From NCBI GenBank assembly GCA_947173495.1, contig CAMWFQ010000001.1:1-64000 (forward strand): DNA of 64,000 bases, in the 5' to 3' direction. This document shows positions 34,773 through 44,235 of the stretch, one piece after another. This DNA is from an uncultured Lachnospiraceae bacterium. GTDB lineage: Bacteria > Bacillota > Clostridia > Lachnospirales > Lachnospiraceae. The notes under the pieces were generated by a model. That model saw nothing but the letters and a program-made list of their open reading frames with translations. It was not told where the DNA came from and ran no database searches. The stretch's first letter is position 1; each line of letters begins with the position of its first letter. The translations under genes were made by a program, and so were the position numbers.

Positions 34773-36065
34773 ATGAGTCACTTAATCGTTGTATCTTCCG
34801 ACGCCATGGTCGGAGAGGATCTTACCTATTTTAAAACACTTTCCTCCTATCGGAAATGCTTTCAGGGAGGCGCGGAGATTACCAATGTTTCATCTATCTA
34901 TCCCTCCGTTACGTTTCCCGCCCATGCTACCATGATCACCGGCATGTATCCGGAGCATCATGGCATTTTTTCCAACATGCAGCTGGTTCCGGGCTGCGAT
35001 CCCGCCCCCTGGCAGTGGAATTATGATTTTCTCCAGTGTACGGATATTTTCCGTGCGGCAAAAGCGGTTGGCAGGACTACGGCGGCTGTTTTCTGGCCGG
35101 TGACCGCAAAAAATCCCGCAATCGACTATCACATTGCCGATTATTGGGCACAGGGCGGTACAGATACCACCATGCAGGCTTTCGCCAGAACCGGTTCCAT
35201 CCCGGAAGTGTTGGAAATCGTCAAAAAGCATCAGCACCTCTTTTGGGGAGAGGAACGTGAACATCCTCAAAGAGATGATTTTGGCATGGCCTGTGCGGCG
35301 GATATTTTCCGGGCCTTCAGGCCGAATCTCCTCTTTGTTCACCCTGCCAACATTGACGGTGTCCGCCATGCAGGGGGCGTTTTCGGACCGCATCTGATTC
35401 CTGCAATCGATGATCTGGACCGCTGGCTCAATATGCTCTGGGCCGCAGTAGAGGAAACCGGCCAGGCGGAAAATACAGATATTTTTCTGGTCAGCGATCA
35501 CGGACAGCGGGATGTCCGCCGCAATATCAGTCTGAACGTTCTTTTTGCGGAGAATGGTTTCATCCGGCTGGCGAAGGACGGTTCGGTCGCTTCCTGGGAT
35601 GCCTATTGTCTTTCCAACGGCATGTCGGCCGTGGTTTTTCTGCGGGATAAGAACGATTTGAGCCTGCAGAAAAAAGTTTTTTCCTTTTTGGAAAAGCTGC
35701 AGTCGGAAGAAGTCTACGGATTTTCCCGGATTTATACTGAGGAGGAAGCCCGCAGGGAAGAACATTTCGGCGGTCCCTTTTCCTTTGTGCTGGAGACCGA
35801 TGGCTATACCAGCTTCGGCGATTATCTGAAACGTCCCCTGGTGCGGGATTTAAGCAATGAGGACTATCGGTTTGGAGCGGCCACTCACGGCTATCTGCCC
35901 AATACCGGTCCCCAGCCCATTCTTTTGGCCAAGGGTCCATCCATTCGGAAAAATGTAGTCCTTTCCGGCAGCCACATCGTCCACGAAGCGCCTACCTATG
36001 CCAAAATAATAGGCGCAGAACTGCCGAATGCGGATGGCAGAGCGATTCAGGAAATTTTGTTATAA
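34773..36065 (+). CDS. Alkaline phosphatase-like phosphodiesterase/nucleotide pyrophosphatase
   Basis: 430 residues of the type I phosphodiesterase group. Metal and nucleophile residues are visible: SSDAM near residue 10, the nucleophile Thr47 in YPSVTFPAHATM, then NIDGVRHAGG, LVSDHGQ and ATHGYLPNTGPQP. No signal peptide, so it acts inside on a phosphodiester or a pyrophosphate, perhaps of a sugar. AGAAAGGAG precedes ATG 34773. It is divergent from, and probably co-regulated with, the gtfA operon. Confidence 0.85.
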   Translation: MSHLIVVSSDAMVGEDLTYFKTLSSYRKCFQGGAEITNVSSIYPSVTFPAHATMITGMYPEHHGIFSNMQLVPGCDPAPWQWNYDFLQCTDIFRAAKAVGRTTAAVFWPVTAKNPAIDYHIADYWAQGGTDTTMQAFARTGSIPEVLEIVKKHQHLFWGEEREHPQRDDFGMACAADIFRAFRPNLLFVHPANIDGVRHAGGVFGPHLIPAIDDLDRWLNMLWAAVEETGQAENTDIFLVSDHGQRDVRRNISLNVLFAENGFIRLAKDGSVASWDAYCLSNGMSAVVFLRDKNDLSLQKKVFSFLEKLQSEEVYGFSRIYTEEEARREEHFGGPFSFVLETDGYTSFGDYLKRPLVRDLSNEDYRFGAATHGYLPNTGPQPILLAKGPSIRKNVVLSGSHIVHEAPTYAKIIGAELPNADGRAIQEILL

Positions 36066-36077
36066 TTTGCAGGAAAT

Positions 36078-36124
36078 CCATAGTTTCCGTCCGGATCATA
36101 AAAGTGCATTACCTTTTTTCCCTT
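36078..36124 (-). pseudogene. Remnant of a VOC/glyoxalase gene
   Basis: The minus strand reads KKVMHFYDPDGNYGF, matching QKVIRFYDPDGNLIE near the end of the intact VOC protein at 36993-37355. Only this stretch remains. Confidence 0.55.
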
Positions 36125-36175
36125 TCTATGATAAGATAAAAGATAAGATAAAACGCTTATATAAGGAGAGATGGG

Positions 36176-36796
36176 ATGTATAGACATATTGTTTTTGATG
36201 TTGACGGCACACTGATTGATACAGAATATGCAGTTTTGCACTCTTTTCAGGATACTCTGCTCCTCCTGACCGGAAAAAAGATTTCCACAGAAGAATTGAC
36301 TTTTGCATTGGGAATCACCGGAGAAGATGCACTGAACCAGCTTGGCATAAAAGATACTTCTTCCGTAATCGAACTTTGGAATAAAAATATGCGCCGCTAT
36401 GCAGATACTGTATCTGTTTTCAGCGGAATCACAGAATTATTGGAAAATCTCCTGAGACAGAATTGCAAAATAGGAATCGTCACGTCCAGGACAAGAGAAG
36501 AATTTGAGCATGATCTGAGTCATCTGCCCATCAACCGGTTTTTTGAAACCATCGTCTGTGCAGACGATACACAGGCACATAAGCCGGACGCTGCCCCGCT
36601 TCTTAAATATATGGAATCGACAGGCGCTGAATGTGGAGAAACACTTTATATTGGAGACAGTAAGTACGACAGTGCGTGTGCGGAAAATGCCGGAGTTGAT
36701 TTTGCTCTGGCGCTGTGGGGCAGTCACAGCCGGACCATAAAAGCGAATTACTATCCGGAAAAGCCGGCCGACCTGCTATCTGTTATAACGTTTTAG
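36176..36796 (+). CDS. HAD family phosphatase (phosphoglycolate phosphatase-like)
   Basis: 206 residues. HAD motifs: FDVDGTLIDTE near the start, VTSR near residue 103, HKPDAAPLL with the lysine, and IGDSKYDSACAENAG. A helical cap lies between motifs I and II. These enzymes hydrolyse small sugar phosphates. AAGGAGAG precedes ATG 36176. It ends at a strong terminator and sits among gene remnants in an AT-rich patch, which suggests an insertion. Confidence 0.87.
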   Translation: MYRHIVFDVDGTLIDTEYAVLHSFQDTLLLLTGKKISTEELTFALGITGEDALNQLGIKDTSSVIELWNKNMRRYADTVSVFSGITELLENLLRQNCKIGIVTSRTREEFEHDLSHLPINRFFETIVCADDTQAHKPDAAPLLKYMESTGAECGETLYIGDSKYDSACAENAGVDFALALWGSHSRTIKANYYPEKPADLLSVITF

Positions 36797-36820
36797 TTTC
36801 ACAATGGATTTTATCGTTTT

Positions 36821-36863
36821 GCCTGCATGTGCAATATGTCTTTTCTCACATGCAGGCTTTTTT
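36821..36863 (+). terminator. Terminator of the HAD gene
   Basis: GCCTGCATGTG at 36821-36831 pairs with CACATGCAGGC at 36847-36857, followed by TTTTTT. A related but weaker hairpin lies at 49193-49233. Confidence 0.85.
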
Positions 36864-36914
36864 GTTACAATCAGCCGGCCCGCGAGAAGCGTGACGGCGT
36901 TTGTTTCCGTTTCT

Positions 36915-36962
36915 TAAAAATGCCGGGAAAAGAAAAACCACAGGGCGAGCGAAAATAATCCT
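36915..36962 (-). pseudogene. Remnant of the small membrane protein gene
   Basis: Reads GLFSLALWFFFSRHF plus stop, nearly the same as the last 15 codons of the gene at 28085-28291 (GLFLLALWFFFFRHF). DNA identity continues a few bases past the stop. Confidence 0.7.
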
Positions 36963-36992
36963 ATCAAAGATATTTTATAATCCCAATCTCCA

Positions 36993-37355
36993 CTACATCG
37001 GTGTTCCCACTTCGATCAGATTCCCGTCCGGGTCATAAAAACGAATTACCTTCTGCCCCCAGCTGTGCGTCATGAGCCTGTTGACATATTTGATAGAAGG
37101 ATAGAGCCTTTCAAGCTTTGCAACAAAGGATTCCAGATCGTATTCTTCAAAATACAGTTCGCAGGAATTACTTTCCGGAATGCTCTCTTTTCCCAGAAAA
37201 TCTCTCCAGATCTTTTCATCCTGAAGCACCAGACCTTCCGTTAAAATCATATTGCCCTCATTGTCGGCCACTACGTCAAGACCGAACAGATCATGATAAA
37301 ACTGCTTTGATTTTTGGATATCTTTCACAACAATCAGAATATTTTTCAGCTTCAT
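36993..37355 (-). CDS. VOC family protein (glyoxalase/bleomycin-resistance fold)
   Basis: 120 residues. Two beta-alpha-beta-beta-beta units: IVVKDIQKSKQFYHDLFGLD at the start and YDPDGNLIEVGTP at the end. Such proteins bind a metal and a small molecule and act as lyases, dioxygenases or resistance proteins; the substrate is unclear. No clear ribosome site beyond a weak purine run before ATG 37355. Confidence 0.82.
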   Translation of the reverse strand: MKLKNILIVVKDIQKSKQFYHDLFGLDVVADNEGNMILTEGLVLQDEKIWRDFLGKESIPESNSCELYFEEYDLESFVAKLERLYPSIKYVNRLMTHSWGQKVIRFYDPDGNLIEVGTPM

Positions 37356-37565
37356 TATTTTCTCTCAACTATTTCTATCCATTCTATATTCTTCCGGAGA
37401 TTTTTCTGTGTGCGGCACTGTACCTGCCCTGCAGCCTCGCCAACACCTCAAATGTCCCGTTGCTATCGCTCTGGCCCTAACCCGCTTACGGCAAGTTGTT
37501 GGCACAGATCTGTCCGAAGTCATATTACCCATTGACGCAGGTGTCTCTCTTATACAGAAATTTTA

Positions 37566-37667
37566 TCATTTTTTTAAACTAAAATATTTTTCTTCCGTCT
37601 CAATCTGATTTTCTTTTATACAGTATTCCTTCGGCTCCCTTGTCCATTTAAAGTCTTCCATTTTCAT
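37566..37667 (-). pseudogene. Truncated DUF1349-type gene start
   Basis: GGAGG and ATG at 37667 open a 33-codon frame: MEDFKWTREPKEYCIKENQI, then ETEEKYFSLKK and stop. The two parts resemble separate segments of DUF1349 proteins (a concanavalin-like fold), so an internal deletion and a frameshift are likely. Nothing else is recognisable in the 600-base gap 37356-37963 except the regulator promoter. Confidence 0.5.
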
Positions 37668-37898
37668 GATACAGTTCCTCCTGTTATAATAAAGAAGAGG
37701 CCAGGCAGTATTAATTTTCTTTACGCTATCATATTTCCGTTTTTATGTCAACATTCTCTGACGATACAAAGCACAATTGCTTCTGTCATTTATAAATACT
37801 TCTGTCGGAATTATTGTTCCCAAGATCATAGAATATCTGCGTAAAAAGAGAGATTTTTAGCAATAGTCTCAACAATTAGCATTTTTCGTGACTCCAGC

Positions 37899-37926
37899 TG
37901 GACATTATATTATTCCGGGGTATAAT
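37899..37926 (+). promoter_or_regulatory. Promoter of the second YesN/YesM pair
   Basis: TGGACA at 37899-37904, 16-base spacer, TATAAT at 37921-37926. Confidence 0.55.
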
Positions 37927-37963
37927 AATCTTATTCGTTACACATAGGTCGGAGGCTGGCTTC

Positions 37964-39598
37964 ATGCTTACTTTACTAATTGTCGAAGATGAAAAAATTG
38001 CAAGGCAGGGAATTATCCGAAATATCCAAGATAAAATGCCAGAGCTGCATTTCCGTATTCTAGAGGCCAAGGATGGCAGGGAGGGTGTTTCCATTGCCCG
38101 GCATATTCAGCCAGACATCATTCTGAGCGATGTCCGGATGCCACGGATGGACGGAATCGAAATGTGTCGAACCATAAAAGCTCTGTATTCGGACTGTATC
38201 CTCATTTTTCTTTCCGGTTATTCCGATAAGGAGTACCTGCGTTCCGCCATCACTCTACAGGCTTTTCGTTATATTGATAAGCCGGTAGAGTTTTCCACGC
38301 TTCATCAGGCTCTGTGGGATGCAGTCAGACAGTACGAGGAGCAGATCAGTTCACGCCGCTTCCTTCTGGAGGAAAACAGACGCCGTCTTCTGCGTTATAT
38401 TCTGAATACCCCTCCAGAAGAAGGGCAGCTTTCTCTCCTCCTGTCCAATGCGGAGTATTCTCCTGAGTATTTCTATTATAGCCGGATTCTGTTAATTCGT
38501 TTTATTCCCGGATCCTCTTCCTCTACCAACAGAGTCGCCGTGCCGGAAAGCATTCTGGACGGTGAAGCGACCGCAGGACAGATTCTATCGGAGTATCAAC
38601 TGGAATATATCATGATTGAACAACATCAGAATTACCTGGTTGTGCTTCTTATGCTCTCCGTTGATACCGCTACTACATCTTTCTGCCGGATTATTGACGC
38701 TTCCCGGAAAATCTCTGCCTCCCTCATGTGCCCTCATTACATCAGCCTCGGGATCCTCGCCCACACGCTGTCGGAGGTCTGCCATTCCTATAGTTCTGCA
38801 GTATTTGCCATGGAGACCTTGTTTTATTCCCCTGTTAGTTCTCTGGCAATCTGCCCTCTTCCGGATTCTGACAGCTATTTGCCTTCCCAGGAAAGTTTCC
38901 AGATTTATAAGCAGCAGGTATACAGCGGCGATCTGGATGGTTGCCTGCACACGATACGGCTAGAAGGACAACGTTTCCAAGAACATCCCGCCACGCTGGT
39001 TAGTCAGGTAAAAAGATACTTTCACCATTTTATTGAGTGGACAGTCCGATATATCGTCATGAAAATTTCCCGTCCCCTGCCTTTCACGGAGGATGAACTT
39101 TATGAACAGGTTCACCATGCTGCTAACCTGGAGCAGCTGCTTTTTCTGACATGCAATGTGATCACCGTATGTCTGCGAGAGACAGGACAACAAGCTTCCC
39201 TGTCCATGGCAGACAGAATCCGCGGCATCATCTATACAAACTACAGTGATCCTCTGCTAGATATTTGTTACATTGCCACCCGGCTTAATCTCTCAGAATC
39301 CTATATCAGCATTCTTTTCAAAAAAGAAACCGGGGATACTATCAATCATTATATCAGCGAATACAGGATCTACAAAGCCCGAGAATATTTGCGCATTAAA
39401 TCCCTGAGAATTGCCCGGATTGCGGAGGCCACCGGGTTTTCCAGTCAGAATTACTTTACCAAAACCTTTCACCGTATCACCGGTATGACACCCTCCGAAT
39501 ACCGGTTCCATCTATATGACGGGCACAGTCTCCCTGTTTCCGTCTACGAGGACGAATTTCATGAAGCTGAATCTGAAAAAAATATCCCACAGAATTGA
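37964..39598 (+). CDS. YesN-type response regulator with AraC DNA-binding domain
   Basis: 544 residues. Receiver at 1-125 with VEDE and phospho-acceptor Asp56 in IILSDVRMP. A long middle region follows, then an AraC helix-turn-helix pair from about 415 (LDICYIATRLNLSESYISIL and RIAEATGFSSQNYFTKTFHR). GGAGG precedes ATG 37964. It overlaps the kinase gene by 38 bases. It likely controls the convergent importer operon at 41468-48674. Confidence 0.9.
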   Translation: MLTLLIVEDEKIARQGIIRNIQDKMPELHFRILEAKDGREGVSIARHIQPDIILSDVRMPRMDGIEMCRTIKALYSDCILIFLSGYSDKEYLRSAITLQAFRYIDKPVEFSTLHQALWDAVRQYEEQISSRRFLLEENRRRLLRYILNTPPEEGQLSLLLSNAEYSPEYFYYSRILLIRFIPGSSSSTNRVAVPESILDGEATAGQILSEYQLEYIMIEQHQNYLVVLLMLSVDTATTSFCRIIDASRKISASLMCPHYISLGILAHTLSEVCHSYSSAVFAMETLFYSPVSSLAICPLPDSDSYLPSQESFQIYKQQVYSGDLDGCLHTIRLEGQRFQEHPATLVSQVKRYFHHFIEWTVRYIVMKISRPLPFTEDELYEQVHHAANLEQLLFLTCNVITVCLRETGQQASLSMADRIRGIIYTNYSDPLLDICYIATRLNLSESYISILFKKETGDTINHYISEYRIYKAREYLRIKSLRIARIAEATGFSSQNYFTKTFHRITGMTPSEYRFHLYDGHSLPVSVYEDEFHEAESEKNIPQN

Positions 39599-41369
39599 AG
39601 TAAGAATACTGTTTACTTATCTGATTCCCTGTCTGATTGTCAACTGCCTTTTGATCCTTGGCATTTATCTGTTTTTTGCAGGAATTCTAAAAAGCCGGCT
39701 GTTGGAGTCATCCAATGACTTTATACATCAGACGCAAAATACGATGCAACATTTTATCAAAACCTACGACAATCTTACCCTGTCTTTTTCCCTTTCCGGC
39801 AGCGTACAGGAGCTTTTTGATCAAGATCTGATCAACTATAATGAGTCGAAACGAGTACGGGATAAACTGTGGTTTGAAAACAGGCTTTATGCTTCTGTTT
39901 TCACTACTCTCAGCAACAGCCCGGAAGACTGCAAGCTCAGACTGTATTTCTTTGATTCTTTTCCCTGGTTCACCAATCATACTCAATACTTTAATTATTC
40001 CGATGCCATGGATCAGCCATGGTTTCAAAAGATACTGGAGGGATATAATAAAAACCGAACTTCCTTCTATTGTATCGCTCCGGATGAAAACAGCGCCTTC
40101 CTGCCAGAGTCTTCTCCCTTTACCCTCGCAAGGGTTATTGTAAATCAAAATTATTTTCCTCACTCCCTTGCCGTTCTGTGTATAGATTTTCCCCCGGATT
40201 ATATTGGTCAGCTGATCACCGGAGCCAATGATGATCAGGTAGTGAATCTTCTGGCCTCTCCGGATAACGGGCTTATTGCCGTATCAAAAAACAATCATTT
40301 TCTCTCACAGGAAGAACTTGTCCGCATTGCATCGCAAGATTGTCCAGAAGGGTGGAGCATACTTAAGATCGGTGCAGAGAAATATCAGATCAGGAAGGTG
40401 AGTATCGCGCCTTACGATCTGGTACTGACCACGATCATACCTTACAGCCATATTACCAATGAGTTAAAACGTATCCGCAATGCAATGGAACTCATCGGGC
40501 TTGTGATGATACTGATTTTTACCTTCTTCGAACAGTTCACTATCCGCCGGATCACTGCCAAACTTTCCAGACTGAGCGATAAAATGAAGGAGGTCAAATG
40601 CGGCAGGCTTTCTCATGTAGATATCTCCTTGCCTGCAGACCGGGATACCTGGGACGAAGTGGATGATTTAATGGATACCTATAATTATATGGCTGATGAA
40701 ATGGAAAAACTGATCCAGAAGCAATATGAGATCGGTAAAGAGATTAAAAATGCAGAATTAAAGGCCCTGCAGGCTCAAATAAATCCACATTTTTTATACA
40801 ATATACTGGACCTTATTCACTGGCTGGCCGATGCCGGAATGGTGAATGAAATTAACCAAGCCGCCTCCGCTCTCTCCATTTTCTATAGAACCAGTTTAAG
40901 TAACGGACAGGAGAAAATACTACTACAGGAGGAGCTCTCTGCTGTAAAGGCCTACATTTCTCTTCAGAATCTCCGTTTCGACAATGCTATTCATTATGTC
41001 TGTCAGGTGGATGATTTTCTCCTTTCTGTCAGCATCATCAAAATGCTCCTGCAACCCCTTGTTGAAAATGCGGTACTGCACGGGATTCTTGAAAAGGAGG
41101 ATCCCACAGGCACGATCACCATCCAGATCCGAAAAATTTCTCCAGAAGAGATGCAGCTTTCCGTCACGGACGATGGTGTGGGAATGGATATGGATACTCT
41201 GGATCAAATCAATCATAATCTGGAACCCCAGAGCATTTCTCATGGACATGGATTTGGTATTCGCAATATCAATTCTCGACTGGAGCTTTATTACGGGGAG
41301 CGATACCGGCTACGTTGCACCAGCGCCCCCGGTATCGGTACTACCATTTACTTTCAGCTCCCGATCTAA
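39561..41369 (+). CDS. YesM-type sensor histidine kinase
   Basis: 602 residues. Helices near 16-38 and 305-325 flank an outside sensor domain. HAMP follows, then the His_kinase box LKALQAQINPHFLYNILD and an HATPase domain with LLQPLVENAVLHG and VTDDGVGMD. ATG 39561 has GAGGA eight bases upstream and lies inside the regulator gene. Convergent with the importer operon. Confidence 0.9.
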   Translation: MKLNLKKISHRIEVRILFTYLIPCLIVNCLLILGIYLFFAGILKSRLLESSNDFIHQTQNTMQHFIKTYDNLTLSFSLSGSVQELFDQDLINYNESKRVRDKLWFENRLYASVFTTLSNSPEDCKLRLYFFDSFPWFTNHTQYFNYSDAMDQPWFQKILEGYNKNRTSFYCIAPDENSAFLPESSPFTLARVIVNQNYFPHSLAVLCIDFPPDYIGQLITGANDDQVVNLLASPDNGLIAVSKNNHFLSQEELVRIASQDCPEGWSILKIGAEKYQIRKVSIAPYDLVLTTIIPYSHITNELKRIRNAMELIGLVMILIFTFFEQFTIRRITAKLSRLSDKMKEVKCGRLSHVDISLPADRDTWDEVDDLMDTYNYMADEMEKLIQKQYEIGKEIKNAELKALQAQINPHFLYNILDLIHWLADAGMVNEINQAASALSIFYRTSLSNGQEKILLQEELSAVKAYISLQNLRFDNAIHYVCQVDDFLLSVSIIKMLLQPLVENAVLHGILEKEDPTGTITIQIRKISPEEMQLSVTDDGVGMDMDTLDQINHNLEPQSISHGHGFGIRNINSRLELYYGERYRLRCTSAPGIGTTIYFQLPI

Positions 41370-41370
41370 C

Positions 41371-41460
41371 AATAGAATTTACGCTTCGCGAAAATTCTAT
41401 TGTCGTGAATAAAAAGAAAAATCTCGCGGGGCAGAGCGCCCCGCAAGATCTCTTTTTATT
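41371..41460. terminator. Bidirectional terminator between convergent operons
   Basis: A hairpin CAATAGAATTT/AAATTCTATTG (41371-41403) is followed by a GC-rich stem, GCGGGGC with GCCCCGC near 41427-41445. T-runs lie on both sides (CTCTTTTTATT rightward, TTTTTCTTTTTATT leftward). Confidence 0.75.
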
Positions 41461-41467
41461 CAGAATT

Positions 41468-43090
41468 CTAATATCCCTTTCGCTCACAATATGCAAGCCA
41501 CTGTTTTTTCATTTCCGCTTCCACATCCGCAATGCCGGCATCCTCTAGCCGCTGCCGGAATTCATCCAGCTTTGCCTCCGTCTCGTCTCCGAAAACACCT
41601 ATCTGGAAACTGTTGTAATACTCATCCCGGATAGAGTTAATCACTGCCAGCTGGGTCTCCACAGGCGTGCTGTCGAAGGTAAATCCCAAACTCTTCGGCA
41701 CAAATTCCTGCGCCGCACAGATTTCCTCAAATTCGATTTCACCTACATTGGAAAGATCTTTGGGTTGATCATTTCTCTGAAGCCCCCATGCCCACGCACC
41801 CCAAACATATTTGGATGCATCCGGCCCCAGTGTACGGCTTCCGTCCTCCTCCAGATTATAATGAATGCCCTCTATTCCACCATTGATCAGATTATTTACT
41901 TCAGGAAAGCCTTTGATGCAGTCAATAATCAGGGCCGCTCTCTCAGGATCCTTACAATTTGTAGGAATAGCTACCATATCATCAGAGTATACGCCTCTGG
42001 GCCTTTTAATATCAGGCGTAATATCCCAAGCCTCATAGGTACCCAATCCTGATGCTTCCAACTGTTCTCCATAACTGTAAAGGGTAGTGTTGGAAATCAT
42101 GCTGGCTGCCGTTCCGTTAGGGAACGCCTCTCTGGCACCTGTAGTGGTATTGATGGCATCCTTTGACCAAATCCCGTCCTTTGCCATCTGCGCCATTTCC
42201 AGAGAAAAATCTCGGAATTCCTCAGATGTGAACTGATAAAATACATCCTTATCATAATCCGGCACATCCTCAGAATTATGTGTATAATACCAGAAATCAT
42301 ATCCGGGGGCCAGCTTAATACAGTTCTCAGTCTGCCACCATAACCTCTCGCCGAATTCCGGGCTGCCGCCGCTCTGAGCGCTGGCATAAATACCAGTTTC
42401 TGCTGTATCAGCCGCTACTGCATACAGATATTCCTTAAAATCATCATAACTTTCCAGTTTGTCGAAGTTATACTTTTTCATCAGATCTCCACGCACTGCT
42501 ACAAAACGGTAATTGTTAAAAATGGAAGCGGTTTTGGGAATGCCATAGATTATGCCATTGACAGATGCCTGATCCCAACTCACCTGCGGCTGCTCCTCAT
42601 AACTCATGGGCAGATACTTTTTCAGCCATTCCTGATCCAACTCCCGGAACGCTCCCTTGGCAATAGAATCAGTGAAATGACACCAGTTTCCTGTGAACAT
42701 GATGTCCACCTGGTCACTGCCCGCCAGAATCAAAGAATACTTCGTATGCAGATCCGCCCAACTGATAAATTTCACTTCAAATGTGGTATTCAGCCAAGGA
42801 TGAAAGTATTTTTCGTTTGCCTCTGCAAGAACCTTATCAATGTCCTCCGGTACATCGCAGGGGGTATACATAACCACCGTCTTATGCTCTGACAGATCAA
42901 ATCCCATACCCGCATAAGGGCTGTCTGGGCTGATTCCCTCATCTTGGCCTTCAGCTGTCGAAGTTGCCTGTTCCTGGTTCTGTGCCTTCTCAGGCTGTGA
43001 TGTGTCCGTGCTCTTTCCGCAAGCCGCCGCCGTGACGGTCAGTGCAAGTCCTAAAAGGACCGCCATTGTTCTTTTCGGTAATGTCCTCAT
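41468..43090 (-). CDS. Extracellular solute-binding lipoprotein, family 1 (LplA-like)
   Basis: 540 residues. Signal peptide with lipobox TAAAC (Cys24), Gln/Glu/Ser-rich linker, then a receptor domain. It resembles the receptor at 13333-14958 in size and operon type. Last gene of the seven-gene leftward operon. Confidence 0.87.
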   Translation of the reverse strand: MRTLPKRTMAVLLGLALTVTAAACGKSTDTSQPEKAQNQEQATSTAEGQDEGISPDSPYAGMGFDLSEHKTVVMYTPCDVPEDIDKVLAEANEKYFHPWLNTTFEVKFISWADLHTKYSLILAGSDQVDIMFTGNWCHFTDSIAKGAFRELDQEWLKKYLPMSYEEQPQVSWDQASVNGIIYGIPKTASIFNNYRFVAVRGDLMKKYNFDKLESYDDFKEYLYAVAADTAETGIYASAQSGGSPEFGERLWWQTENCIKLAPGYDFWYYTHNSEDVPDYDKDVFYQFTSEEFRDFSLEMAQMAKDGIWSKDAINTTTGAREAFPNGTAASMISNTTLYSYGEQLEASGLGTYEAWDITPDIKRPRGVYSDDMVAIPTNCKDPERAALIIDCIKGFPEVNNLINGGIEGIHYNLEEDGSRTLGPDASKYVWGAWAWGLQRNDQPKDLSNVGEIEFEEICAAQEFVPKSLGFTFDSTPVETQLAVINSIRDEYYNSFQIGVFGDETEAKLDEFRQRLEDAGIADVEAEMKKQWLAYCERKGY

Positions 43091-43236
43091 ACAAAACCTC
43101 CCTTTGTTCTTTAATTCTTAGTTTACAGTTACTTTTTTATCTCTGCTATGCGCATAACAGTCCTCTATATTCACCGCACCAAACCGGATCATCCTGCTGG
43201 AGCCCTGGCACGCTACGGCCGCTTCCTTTCTGCAGA

Positions 43237-44142
43237 CTATCCTTTCACTGCTCCAATGGTAAGACCCTTTACGAAATACTTCTGTAAAGTGGGATAAAGC
43301 AGCACAATAGGACCTGTAGCAATAATAGTCATCGCCATTTTCAAAGATTCTGCCGGCAGATTTCCCACCTTCATTCCGGTTTTTTCAGCAATTCTGCGCA
43401 ACTGTTCAGCGCTGTTTAGAATATTTTGCAGTGTATATTGCAGATTCCAGTATATACGGTTGTCGTTAAACAACATGCAGTTATACCAGTCATTCCAATA
43501 ACTCAGTGCAGTGAACAGACCAATTGTTGCCAGAAGCGGTTTTGACATGGGAAGAATGACCTGATGATAAATCCGAAAATCTCCTGCACCATCCACTTTG
43601 GCCGCTTCGATCATTTCTCTCGGAATTCCTTTAATAAAGCTTTTGGCAATAATCATGTTCCAAACAGAAAACATACCCGGAAGGATCAACGCACGTATAG
43701 AATTATTAAATTTGAAGGTCTGCGTACACAACAGATACCATGGTACCAAGCCTCCATTGAACAGTGTTGTAAAAAAGAAGAAAAAAGAAAATCCGTTCTT
43801 CCACGGAAAGTCATATCTGGCAAGCACATAACCTGTCATCGTTGTAATCATAAGCGCCAACAGGGTGCCTGTGAACGTTACGAATATAGTAACTCCATAG
43901 GCACGCAGGATCTCCAGCGGATCTTTCAGTGCGGTCTGATAACCTGACAAAGAAAAAGTTCCCGCGTCCACAAAGAAACGATAACCCTGAGTGATGATGG
44001 CTCTTTCGCTGGTAACGGAAGCCACCGCTATCAGATAAAACGGCACAAAGCAAAAGAAAGCAAATGCCGCAACCAATGCCGTCGATATGACAGAAAATAT
44101 AATTTCATCTTTTCCCCTGATTTCATTTTTTTGTTTTTTCAA
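43237..44142 (-). CDS. Carbohydrate ABC permease (YtcP/LplC-like)
   Basis: 301 residues, six helices. EAA loop REMIEAAKVDGAGDFRIYHQ, end KYFVKGLTIGAVKG. Partner of the LplB-type subunit upstream. The 146-base gap to the receptor gene shows only its ribosome site. Confidence 0.9.
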   Translation of the reverse strand: MKKQKNEIRGKDEIIFSVISTALVAAFAFFCFVPFYLIAVASVTSERAIITQGYRFFVDAGTFSLSGYQTALKDPLEILRAYGVTIFVTFTGTLLALMITTMTGYVLARYDFPWKNGFSFFFFFTTLFNGGLVPWYLLCTQTFKFNNSIRALILPGMFSVWNMIIAKSFIKGIPREMIEAAKVDGAGDFRIYHQVILPMSKPLLATIGLFTALSYWNDWYNCMLFNDNRIYWNLQYTLQNILNSAEQLRRIAEKTGMKVGNLPAESLKMAMTIIATGPIVLLYPTLQKYFVKGLTIGAVKG

Positions 44143-44235
44143 TTCCTACCCTCCTGTAATCTCTGTATTGAACCTCCGTATCGGCAGGCAGTCATGATAT
44201 TGCAAATTGTCCGCCCAAAACGCCTTCATCTGAGC

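Noticed and set aside
36127-36150. Two copies of GATAAGATAAAA before the HAD gene
   Set aside because: Short simple repeat in AT-rich DNA. It could affect the promoter by slippage, but nothing else supports this.
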